Assembly (NCBI RefSeq): GCF_003268635.1
Contig: NZ_CP029639.1
Span: forward strand, 1,251,501-1,315,500
Direction of reading: 5' to 3'
From: Paenibacillus sp. DCT19
GTDB taxonomy: Bacteria > Bacillota > Bacilli > Paenibacillales > Paenibacillaceae
DNA: 64,000 bases
Both the position numbers and the translations under genes were made by a program. The notes under the pieces are model-generated. The model had not been told where the DNA came from, made no database searches, and worked only from the letters and a program-made list of their open reading frames with translations. Positions 29,753-37,140 of the stretch are shown here, piece by piece. Each line of letters starts with the position of its first letter. The stretch's first letter is position 1.

Positions 29753-30186
29753 TTAGGTATCGCGCAAATTCTGCACCATACGCTGCGCGAGCGTGGACAT
29801 CATCTGTGATTCTTCAGGGGTGAAGCCTTTCTGAGCCTGTTCCTCCAGCTCTTGAAATACCTCCCTTAAATCATGCAGTGCAGTGCGCCCCAGATCCGTG
29901 AGGTACACGCGTAGACTCCGCTGATCATTAGGATCGGGTTCCCGTCTTACATAGCCGGATGTTTCCATCCTCTTCAGCATCACGGTTACGGTAGCCGGTG
30001 TGCGCCGAAGCTGTTCAGCTAGATGTTTCTGAGTCTGTCCGTCTTCCCGTTCCAACTGAAATAGAAGGGAGGCTGACCCGGATACAGCTCAGGGTGGTTA
30101 ACAAGTTTCTCATGAATTTTGTAACGCTGGAGCTTCACTAGTTCGGATAACTGTCCCATTAGACGTTCAGTACGTGCTGGATTCAT
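29753..30186 (-). CDS. MarR-family regulator, apparent one-base frameshift
   Basis: Restored length about 144 residues. ATG at 30186 follows AAAGGATGG. N-terminal part: RTERLMGQLSELVKLQRYKI; winged helix: TQKHLAEQLRRTPATVTVML, then KRMETSGYVRREPDPNDQR (wing). The frame breaks in a C-run (GGG on the plus strand, 30067-30069). One extra C turns PPFYFSWNG into PPLLFQLEREDGQ, which is what the family shows, so I treat it as a sequence error. It heads an operon with the two ABC half-transporters; a perfect palindrome overlapping its own promoter is the likely operator. Confidence 0.88.
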
Positions 30187-30200
30187 ACGTTTCCATCCTT

Positions 30201-30236
30201 TTAGAGGTCGTTCAAAAAGCCCACTTTTGAACACGA
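30201..30236 (+). repeat. GTTCAAAAAG-type dispersed element, remnant
   Basis: AGAGGTCGTTCAAAAAGCCC followed by ACTTTTGAACACGAA: fused ends of the element seen complete at 33617-33803. It lies in the 5' leader of the MarR operon. Confidence 0.6.
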
Positions 30237-30238
30237 AT

Positions 30239-30262
30239 ATTTAGTTAGTTGACTAACTAAAT
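30239..30262 (-). promoter_or_regulatory. MarR-type operator palindrome
   Basis: Perfect inverted repeat ATTTAGTTAGT-TG-ACTAACTAAAT. Its size and shape fit a MarR-family site. It overlaps the downstream edge of the promoter of the MarR-ABC operon, so bound protein would block transcription (inference). Confidence 0.8.
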
Positions 30263-30289
30263 GATAAGTTTGATTTGACATAAGGTCAA
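30261..30289 (-). promoter_or_regulatory. Promoter of the MarR-ABC operon
   Basis: On the minus strand: TTGACC (-35, plus-strand 30284-30289), 17 bp, TATCAT (-10, plus-strand 30261-30266). This is a good SigA-type promoter, directly overlapped by the operator. Confidence 0.7.
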
Positions 30290-30381
30290 GGGATTTCCGT
30301 TTTCATTAGAGATGCTCATCATAGTGACGTCAGCATCCATCAACATTCAGTTTAGATAAAATTAGAAGAGCGATTCTGGTT

Positions 30382-31437
30382 ATGCAATTAGGCATGGGAA
30401 ATATTGACTTGAACGAGATCGATATGTTAAGTTGTTATTATCTTTTTGTTAATAACAAAATGTTAATAACAAACCGGAATGGTTTTTTCAATATAAAACA
30501 TGGGGTTCTTCAGGTGGACGGTTCAAGAGATGATGACCAAAAGCATGACCAAAAGCATGATCAAATGAGTGAGCAACAGTTTCTAGCAACCTATAACGTG
30601 GGGGATTACGAGCGTCCCTCGGTCACCGTTGATATGCTTGTATTTACGATTCGTAATGAGACACAGTCCAACTATCGTAAACTTGCCGAGCCTGCACTTC
30701 AGCTTTTGATGATTCGACGAGGAGGGCATCCCTACCTAGGGCAGTGGGCACTCCCAGGAGGGTTTGTATCCATGGATGAGTCTCTGGAAGAAGCGGCGCG
30801 CAGGGAGCTATACACAGAGACCGGGGTAGACAACATTTATTTGGAACAGCTATACACATGGGGCGATGTCCACCGAGATCCGCGCACACGTGTCATCAGT
30901 TGTTCCTACATGGCGTTAGTAGATAGCAGTGAGCTAGAGCTTGCAGCTGGTGATGATGCGAGCGAAGCAGACTGGTTTCGCATGGAACAGCGGTTAGTGG
31001 AGGAGAAGCGTCATATCCACGAGCATAGGCGAGTAACCGAGCGCCGAATTGAGTTGATTTTGACGAATGGAATTGAGCAACTATCGGCCGTGATTGAAAC
31101 CAAGGAGTCGATTGAATGGCGAGTGCGAAGTAATAGCATGCGGGTGATGGAAGCGCAGGGGATTGCCTTTGACCATGCCAAGATTATTTTGTATGCGCTG
31201 GAGCGTCTGCGTTCGAAGGTTGAGTATACAGACATAGCATTTAATCTCATGCCAGATACGTTTACACTGACAGCACTGCAGAAAGTATACGAAATTATCG
31301 GTGGCAAAAAGCTGCTGGCGGCTGCTTTTCGACGTAAGATCGCGGACTGGGTCGTAGAGACGGGGGAATATGCAGGCAGTGCAGGACATCGCCCATCCCG
31401 CTTATATCGATTGAATCCTGATCGACCTGCAACGTAA
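30382..31437 (+). CDS. NUDIX protein with C-terminal winged helix, NrtR-like
   Basis: Up to 351 residues. The conserved part begins near the ATG at 30565 (residue 62); the upstream stretch has no clear ribosome site and includes a repeated DQKH, so the true start may be 30514 (GTG) or 30565. NUDIX domain: ERPSVTVDMLVFTI, then the box G-FVSMD-E-SLEEAAR-REL-YTE-TG. In REUXEEXGU one catalytic Glu is Thr, so hydrolysis may be weak. The C-terminal 90 residues (YTDIAFNLMPDTFTLTALQK, AAAFRRKI) are the winged-helix typical of NrtR, which senses ADP-ribose derivatives and represses NAD genes. The next three genes all act on ADP-ribose, so it may be their regulator or an ADP-ribose hydrolase. Confidence 0.8.
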   Translation: MQLGMGNIDLNEIDMLSCYYLFVNNKMLITNRNGFFNIKHGVLQVDGSRDDDQKHDQKHDQMSEQQFLATYNVGDYERPSVTVDMLVFTIRNETQSNYRKLAEPALQLLMIRRGGHPYLGQWALPGGFVSMDESLEEAARRELYTETGVDNIYLEQLYTWGDVHRDPRTRVISCSYMALVDSSELELAAGDDASEADWFRMEQRLVEEKRHIHEHRRVTERRIELILTNGIEQLSAVIETKESIEWRVRSNSMRVMEAQGIAFDHAKIILYALERLRSKVEYTDIAFNLMPDTFTLTALQKVYEIIGGKKLLAAAFRRKIADWVVETGEYAGSAGHRPSRLYRLNPDRPAT

Positions 31438-31452
31438 GGATACGGAAAATAA

Positions 31453-31493
31453 CGCTATAGAGGTTGTTCCTTAAGTCCGTTTTGGAATACGAG
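31453..31493 (+). repeat. GTTCAAAAAG-type dispersed element, remnant
   Basis: Reads TATAGAGGTTGTTCCTTAAG then TCCGTTTTGGAATACGA, close to the left end of the element at 33617. It lies between the NUDIX and NADAR genes. Confidence 0.55.
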
Positions 31494-31521
31494 ATTTAGG
31501 TAGAGAAAGGAGGAGATCACA

Positions 31522-32013
31522 TTGGAAAAGTTTACATTTTTCTGGCGCACAGCATCGCCCTTTTCGCAATGGCATCCCGCAGATTTTGCAGTGAATGGTG
31601 TATCTTATACCAGCGCGGAGCAATACATGATGCACCAGAAAGCACTATTGTTCGGAGATCAGGCTATTGCAGATAAAATACTGAAGTCAAGCTCCGCATC
31701 TGTGCAAAAAAAACTGGGCAGACAGGTTGCTAACTTCAACCAGACAGTCTGGGAAGCGGAGTGCAAGCGCATCGTTTATGAGGGTAATGAAGCGAAATTC
31801 ACGCAGAATAACGATCTACTGGAAGCATTACTGGCTACTCGCGGCACGACCCTTGTTGAAGCAAGCCCGGATGACCGAATCTGGGGAGTCGGCTTAGCGG
31901 AAGAAGACCCACGAATTCGGAATCGCAGAACATGGAGAGGGACGAACTGGTTAGGCGAGATTCTTACCCAGTTGAGAGAAAACATAGAAAGTCGAAGTGA
32001 TAAACATGAGTGA
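31522..32013 (+). CDS. NADAR-family ADP-ribose glycosidase (YbiA-like)
   Basis: 163 residues, a complete single NADAR domain. TTG start with AAAGGAGGAG eight bases upstream. Motifs: FFWRTASPFSQWHPADF, YTSAEQYMMHQKALLFGD, ANFNQTVWEAE, KFTQNNDLLEALLATRG, DDRIWGVGL and NWLGEILTQLR. E. coli YbiA acts on riboflavin-pathway intermediates; other NADAR proteins remove ADP-ribose from guanine bases of DNA and counter DarT-type toxins. Its place before a PARG-like gene and a TARG1-like gene favours an ADP-ribose role here. The stop overlaps the next start by eight bases, so the two are coupled. Confidence 0.9.
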   Translation: MEKFTFFWRTASPFSQWHPADFAVNGVSYTSAEQYMMHQKALLFGDQAIADKILKSSSASVQKKLGRQVANFNQTVWEAECKRIVYEGNEAKFTQNNDLLEALLATRGTTLVEASPDDRIWGVGLAEEDPRIRNRRTWRGTNWLGEILTQLRENIESRSDKHE

Positions 32014-32970
32014 ACATAAACAGAACCAGATCAGCAGCCCAAAGAATCTTAGTCAACAAGGTCACAACCGAACGAACAGAACGACTCCTAACAGAACGAC
32101 TCATAACCAACCGACGAATCAACGCGCAAGCAGATCTCGGATTGCCCACGAAACGTTAGCTATTCTCGAACAGGGAAGCTATGTCAATTCATATGACCGG
32201 AACGTAAGGATCGATGAGGATGTGCAATATGCCATCCAGCATTCAGTGTTATACCGACCAACAGAGCTGCAAACGTTTAAGGATCAGCTGAATCAGTCGG
32301 CTCTATCAGCTAAACCATCCAGTACGATCATTGAAGTTACGGGAGAAACAACACTTGCGGCTGCTGCACGTCTAGTGACGGATGAGCAGCTGAAAGATGT
32401 CGTCTGCCTAAACTTTGCCTCTGCCAAAAATCCAGGCGGCGGATTTCTTGGGGAAGTCAGGCACAGGAGGAAAGTCTGGCGCGTGCAACAGGGCTGTACC
32501 CGTGCATTGCGCAGATGACAGAGATGTACGAACATAATCGGAAACTGCGAACCTGTCTATATTCGGATCATATGATTTATTCGCCTGAGGTTCCAGTGAT
32601 TCGTGATGATCAAGATCGATTATTGGTTAAGCCGTATTGTGCAGCCTTCATTACCGCTCCAGCGGTCAATGCCGGTGTTGTGAGAGCGCGAGAAGAAGCT
32701 GACGATCAGATGATTGAGTCAGTCATGAAGCAACGAATTCGGTACATTTTGCACGTAGCAATCGCACATGGACACCGAACCATTGTACTAGGTGCATTTG
32801 GATGTGGCGTATTTCAGAATGATCCGGTGCAGGTTGCGAAGTTTTTCCATGATGTCCTGATACATGAACATTATCGAGAGGCATTCGAACGTATCGTATT
32901 TGCAGTTTTCGATCGAACCAAAGATCAGTCGACATTGAATGCATTTCAGCAGCGTTTCACTGGAGCATAA
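32006..32970 (+). CDS. PARG-like protein (TIGR02452 family), apparent one-base frameshift
   Basis: Restored length about 321 residues. The start ATG (32006) overlaps the NADAR stop. The N-terminus is low-complexity Asn/Thr/Arg, then SRIAHETLAILEQGSYVNS, a hallmark of the microbial PARG-like family. The frame breaks at GGGG 32450-32453; with one more G it reads NPGGGFLGGSQAQEESLARA, i.e. the PARG signature GGG-X7-QEE with the catalytic Glu. The second half follows without loss (LRTCLYSDHMIYSPEVPV, ITAPAVNAGVV, IVLGAFGCGVFQNDP). As written the protein would stop just after the signature. The family hydrolyses ADP-ribosyl bonds or is predicted to. I treat the break as a sequence error. Confidence 0.88.
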
Positions 32971-32997
32971 CTTATTAATTGGGAGGAAGTAATCAGT

Positions 32998-33420
32998 ATG
33001 GAGTTTAGAGAGATACAGCAGGATTTATTTTCCATGGATGAAGATTATTCGCTAGCTCACTGTATTTCGGCCGATGCCCGTATGGGTGCAGGGATTGCGG
33101 TACAGTTTAGAGAACGATTCGGACTTGAGGTACTGCAGGAGCAAGCGAAGCAAGAACCTCTTGAGATCGGGACATGTTATCCGGTAGGACGAACTTTGAA
33201 TTTGGTCACCAAGGCGAAGTTCTCGAATAAGCCGACATATCAGTCTTTTACCCGTGCAGTTGAATCTATGCATGACGTATGTGTGGCTCAAGGAATTGGC
33301 AAGCTAGCTATGCCGCAGATTGGATGTGGGCTGGATCGATTGAAGTGGGAGAAGGTACGGACAATCCTTCAGGATACCTTTGCTGAGACGGATATTGAGA
33401 TTGTTGTGTGTACGCTATGA
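32998..33420 (+). CDS. TARG1/OARD1-like macrodomain ADP-ribose hydrolase
   Basis: 140 residues, one macrodomain. It resembles human TARG1 closely: LAHCISADARMGAGIAVQF, then LVTKAKFSNKPTY containing the Lys that aligns with TARG1's catalytic Lys84, and MPQIGCGLDRLKW with the catalytic Asp (Asp125 in TARG1). TARG1 removes ADP-ribose from glutamate and, like the DarG antitoxin macrodomain, from thymidine in DNA. Start ATG follows GGGAGGAAG. It lies 27 bp after the PARG-like gene, the last of the four-gene cluster. Confidence 0.9.
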   Translation: MEFREIQQDLFSMDEDYSLAHCISADARMGAGIAVQFRERFGLEVLQEQAKQEPLEIGTCYPVGRTLNLVTKAKFSNKPTYQSFTRAVESMHDVCVAQGIGKLAMPQIGCGLDRLKWEKVRTILQDTFAETDIEIVVCTL

Positions 33421-33492
33421 TCACTTTATGATCCGGAATCGGAGGCTACATCATATCGTTTTTTTGAGGGGAAATGAAAATTTTATCTGCCA

Positions 33493-33546
33493 GAAAAATA
33501 AAAATAAAAATAAAAATAAAAATAAAAACAAAAACAAAAAAACCTC
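33493..33546 (+). repeat. AAAAAT/AAAAAC tandem hexamer repeat
   Basis: About six units of AAAAAT followed by two of AAAAAC and a run of A. A typical slippage-prone microsatellite; it directly precedes the terminator stem, adding an A-tract that would serve termination on the minus strand. Confidence 0.8.
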
Positions 33547-33606
33547 GCTAACGCAGGCGGAGTTCCGTTCTGATTCGAACTTCTTCCGTGCGTAGCAGAG
33601 GTTTTT
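33540..33606 (+). terminator. Terminator of the ADP-ribose gene cluster
   Basis: Outer stem AAACCTCGCTAACGCA pairs with TGCGTAGCAGAGGTTT with two small bulges, then TTT. Inner GAGTTC/GAAC segments pair too. Confidence 0.75.
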
Positions 33607-33616
33607 CAATTTACGT

Positions 33617-33803
33617 TATAGAGGTTGTTCAAAAAGTCCGCTTTTGATTACGATGGATGCCTGAAGGCATCTCAGCATCGAAGATGAAATTCAGCCGAAA
33701 TGTCCGTTGCTCACGTAGTTTTGCCTACGCTCCGCTACTCCATTTCTATCTTCATTCCATCTTGTCGGTACTGAAAACCGACCTTTTTGAACACGCACTT
33801 ATA
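33617..33803 (+). mobile_element. MITE-like element, fullest copy of the GTTCAAAAAG family
   Basis: 187 bp with imperfect terminal inverted repeats: left GTTCAAAAAGTCC, right GACCTTTTTGAAC. It is too short to encode a transposase. Shorter or end-only copies lie at 26055, 30201, 31453, 56868 and 60967, always between genes. I recall the same ends recurring in Paenibacillus genomes. A non-autonomous element moved by a transposase elsewhere is the simplest reading. Confidence 0.7.
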
Positions 33804-33824
33804 GATATGTGTGTTCCATTAACA

Positions 33825-34778
33825 TTATTTACTTGAGAACATTTCCTTAGCTTCATCCAGCGCCATCTGGTTCCCCAGTGCGGAGTAGTCGAGCCAAGGC
33901 TGGGCTTTGATAGGGTAGACATGATTTGCTTTTACCGCTTTTAGCCCTTGCCAGATCGGATTATTCTGCAATTCTGTATACATATTCTCCGCGTCTGCAT
34001 CCGAATTAACTACGACAAATATGGCATCCGCATCGAAGTCTGGCAACACCTCACGAGAAATGACTTGATAAGGTTTAGAGGAATCAAGGTCTTTAATTCC
34101 ATTGGCTGGAGTTAATCCCAGATCATCGTATAGAATTGGCCCCATCGGACGTTTGGTACTGAATACACGTAATTCTTTAGCTGTCACTCGAATAGCCATA
34201 ACGGTACCATCGCCGATCTTATCATGAATTAACGATTTTACGTCTTCTGTCTCTGTCGCATAATTCTGAATGAATTGCTCTGCTTCTTTTTCCCGATTTA
34301 CGAGCTTGCCAATCGCTTTGAGGTTATCGCGCCATGTCCCGTCGTCCAAGTTAAATACATGTACAGGAGCGATTTTCTCGAACTTCGCAATATCATCACC
34401 TGAGTACTCCTCATCAAGGTAAATGACGTCCGGTTTCAAAGCAAGCAACGCTTCCATGTCAGGGTCTTTGACTGGTCCGAGTGGTGTGGTGTCCTTCAGG
34501 CGGTCAGCCACGTGAGACAAGAACGCTTTGGCTTCCCCGCCAATAACAGAACCTACGGGTGTAATACCTAGAGCGAGCAGATTGTTGGTTAAGTGAATGG
34601 ACATCGATGCGATTCGCTGATCGCCAGTTGCCGCATTATTATCCTGCTGTTCCGCAGACGTATCTGTAGAGGAACCAGAAGTAGAAGCAGATGAAGATGA
34701 ATTGCTGGCAGTCCCACAGGCGGCAAGCACGAGTATTAGACAGACGCTAATGAGGAGCATCATATTTTTCTTTAACAT
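33825..34778 (-). CDS. Iron-siderophore ABC transporter, binding lipoprotein
   Basis: 317 residues. Lipoprotein signal ending LVLAACG, Ser-rich linker, then a type III (helical-backbone) periplasmic binding fold of the FeuA/FecB/YfiY group: QRIASMSIHLTNNLLALGI, LKPDVIYLDEEYSG and FDADAIFVVVNSDAD. It binds a ferric siderophore and passes it to the two FecCD-type permeases upstream in the operon. There is no ATPase in the operon, so a shared ATPase such as a FhuC/YusV-type protein elsewhere is needed. Confidence 0.93.
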   Translation of the reverse strand: MLKKNMMLLISVCLILVLAACGTASNSSSSASTSGSSTDTSAEQQDNNAATGDQRIASMSIHLTNNLLALGITPVGSVIGGEAKAFLSHVADRLKDTTPLGPVKDPDMEALLALKPDVIYLDEEYSGDDIAKFEKIAPVHVFNLDDGTWRDNLKAIGKLVNREKEAEQFIQNYATETEDVKSLIHDKIGDGTVMAIRVTAKELRVFSTKRPMGPILYDDLGLTPANGIKDLDSSKPYQVISREVLPDFDADAIFVVVNSDADAENMYTELQNNPIWQGLKAVKANHVYPIKAQPWLDYSALGNQMALDEAKEMFSSK

Positions 34779-34925
34779 GGGTAATCACATTCTCCTTGGA
34801 CATCTCATAGATGCATAATAGTTTGAAGTAACAACATTGGATATAGCAACAGCAGTTATTCTTCTTGAATTGAACTAATAGGCTAATTCAACTCGGGATG
34901 TAACAGTGTAGTACCATCCAGTAGG

Positions 34926-35951
34926 TTATTTGGTCCGTACCAAAAGATACAGAAAGTAGGGCGCGCCAATAGCCGCGACGACAATGCCAGCGGGTATAGC
35001 ATTAGGCTGAAAGATAGTCCGCCCTATCGTATCGGCAGCAACAAGAATGACCATGCCGATCAGCCCAGCAGCCGGGATCAGATGTCTGTGCATCGGGCCG
35101 ACAAGTCTGCGAGCCAGGTGAGGTGCAGCAAGCCCGATGAAACCAATGCCCCCAGCCATAGACACACTGACCGAAGATAGAGCGACTGTACATAAGAGCA
35201 GCAGTATGCGCTGGGATCGAACAGCTGTACCGATACCCGTGGCTGCGGCATCTCCAAGACCGAAGGCGTCAAGTGTCTTGGATCGACTCCAGATATAAGG
35301 AATGCATAGAACAACCCATGGAAGCAGAGCCTGCACATGCACCCAGTCACGTCCCCAGACACTTCCCGCTAGCCAGCGAGCAGCAAAGGAATACGTATCC
35401 TCATCCAAGCGAAGGGAAAGGTACAACGTTAAAGCATGAAAGCCAGCCGCAACGGCGATCCCAACAAGAATGAGCTTTATGGGAGAAACACCATTATGGC
35501 GATCATAGGCTAACAGCATAATGATAAGCGCGGCTACTATGCCTCCGGCAAAAGTAAACAATGGAATGAACAGGGCGGCCGGGCTGTCCATGGAATGTGA
35601 CAAGCTTACGAATACCATTAATCCCAGTGCTGCTCCCGCATGCAATCCAAGTATGCCTGGATCGGCTAAAGGATTGCGTGTAATTCCTTGTAAAGCGGCT
35701 CCTGAGATGCCAAGTCCGGCTCCAGCTAGAACGGTAACTAAGATACGCGGCAGACGATAATCAAATAACACAATGTGATCATCCGAGCTACCATTGCCTA
35801 GCAAGGTTTGCAGTACAGCCATTGGAGACATCCGAATCGTGCCTGTGTTCAAACTGATGATGATAACAGCACAGGCGATGCAGAGCAGTGTGACACTAAC
35901 GACAATGGAACGGGTTCTACGCGTCCTGGCTTGTGCATTCATCTTATTCAT
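34926..35951 (-). CDS. FecCD-family siderophore permease
   Basis: About 341 residues with roughly nine to ten membrane helices. Hallmarks: LPRILVTVLAGAGLGISGAALQGITRNPLADPGILGLHAGAALG (in pieces), GGIGFIGLAAPHLARRLVG and the terminal GAPYFLYLLVRTK. ATG 35951 is preceded by AAAGGAG lying inside the end of the previous permease gene, so translation is coupled. It pairs with the other FecCD protein to form the channel. Confidence 0.94.
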   Translation of the reverse strand: MNKMNAQARTRRTRSIVVSVTLLCIACAVIIISLNTGTIRMSPMAVLQTLLGNGSSDDHIVLFDYRLPRILVTVLAGAGLGISGAALQGITRNPLADPGILGLHAGAALGLMVFVSLSHSMDSPAALFIPLFTFAGGIVAALIIMLLAYDRHNGVSPIKLILVGIAVAAGFHALTLYLSLRLDEDTYSFAARWLAGSVWGRDWVHVQALLPWVVLCIPYIWSRSKTLDAFGLGDAAATGIGTAVRSQRILLLLCTVALSSVSVSMAGGIGFIGLAAPHLARRLVGPMHRHLIPAAGLIGMVILVAADTIGRTIFQPNAIPAGIVVAAIGAPYFLYLLVRTK

Positions 35952-35952
35952 C

Positions 35953-36938
35953 CTATAGGGCTCTCCTTTCTTTACGAGCCAGATAGAGGAAGAACGGTAC
36001 CCCGACAAAGGCAACCATGATTCCTACCGCTAGTTCCTCGGGTGGATTTACAATCCGAGACCCAAGATCCGCTAGAACGAGCAGAATCGCGCCGAGCAAC
36101 GAAGACATCGGGATAATTAGCCGATAGTCTACCCCGACAAGCTTGCGGGAAATATGAGGGATGACCAGTCCGACGAATCCAATAGAGCCAACAGCAGATA
36201 CCGAAACACCGGCTAACACAACGACTACAGTTAAAGCCAGTAATCTGGTCCAGCGAATGTTAATGCCGAGTCCTTGTGCAACTTCCTCGCCTAGTGACAT
36301 TAGCGAGATCCGCCGAGCAAGAGGCATCGTGAGAATGAGCGTAATGAGCAATACAGGAGCGATCATCTTCAAATGCCGCCACTCCATTCCCCCAAACCCA
36401 CCCGCATACCAAAACGCCAGATCTTGGCTTAAGTCAAAATAAATCGCGATACCTGAACTAAGAGAACTAAGCATCGCGGCGACAACGGCGCCTGCAACGG
36501 TCAGACGAATGGAAGACAACCCCCAGGTGCCGCTGAACCTAGCACAAAAATAAAACATGTGCTAAGCACCGCACCCACAAAAGATAGTCCCATCAGAGAA
36601 GCGTAGGGTAAACCTGGCCATAGCGCGAAGCTGAGTGCCACCATAAACGTTGCCCCAGCATTGATTCCCAGCACACCTGTATCTGCTAACGGATTGCGAG
36701 TAATGCCTTGCATTAATGCGCCAGCAACGGCAAAAGCTGCACCCACAACAGCAGCGCCAATCACCCGGGGAAGCCGAAGCTCATGAATAATCTGATGAGA
36801 GGTTAGGGCTGGGTTATACTGAAATACTGCAGACCATACCGTCTCAAGTGATAGAAATTTGGCACCCAGCGAAATGGAGACAAATAGACTTATGAGCAGA
36901 ACCGAGATGGCTGACAGAAACAATAAGCTCACTGTCAC
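35953..36938 (-). CDS. FecCD-family siderophore permease, apparent one-base frameshift
   Basis: Restored length about 328 residues from GTG 36938. First half: LRLPRVIGAAVVGAAFAVAG, QGITRNPLADTGVLGINAGA. Second half: LSSIRLTVAGAVVAAMLSS to VGSIGFVGLVIPHISRKLVG and GVPFFLYLARK. The frame breaks in a run of five G on the coding strand (CCCCC 36520-36524); six G would give APGGLSSIRL and one intact permease. The start is also unclear: no ribosome site fits GTG 36938, while AAGGAAG sits eight bases before an in-frame ATT 54 bases upstream that would add QHSGLPHRPTNQRKST. First gene of the operon behind the Fur box. Confidence 0.88.
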
Positions 36939-37030
36939 GGTTGATTTTCGTTGATTGGTGGGACGATGTGGCAGCCCAGAGTGTTGAATTCAGTTCACTT
37001 CCTTTGTTGCGTCAGCATGGTGTTGCTGAT

Positions 37031-37049
37031 GTTATTGATTATCATTATC
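37031..37049 (-). promoter_or_regulatory. Fur box of the siderophore uptake operon
   Basis: On the minus strand GATAATGATAATCAATAAC matches 17 of 19 bases of the consensus GATAATGATAATCATTATC. It lies about 90 bp upstream of the first permease gene, so iron repression through Fur is expected. Confidence 0.85.
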
Positions 37050-37140
37050 AATTAGAGATCATTATAAAATCTTAATTTAGCCTCGTACATGGGATAAATT
37101 AAGATTTTGGAGATGGACATTTTTTAGGGCATGTCCTAGA

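Larger units (their letters stand above)
33421..33824. other. Gene-free stretch with tandem repeat, terminator and mobile-like element
   Basis: 404 bp between converging operons. From left to right: an A-rich hexamer tandem repeat, a strong hairpin terminator, and the full-length copy of the GTTCAAAAAG-type element, each listed separately. Confidence 0.6.

Noticed and set aside
33476..33546. CRISPR-like or direct-repeat array
   Set aside because: The repeat is a 6-bp microsatellite with no spacers; no cas genes are present.
33380..33595. A frame encoding a run of NKNKNK after the macrodomain gene
   Set aside because: Translation of the A-rich hexamer repeat and terminator; no ribosome site.
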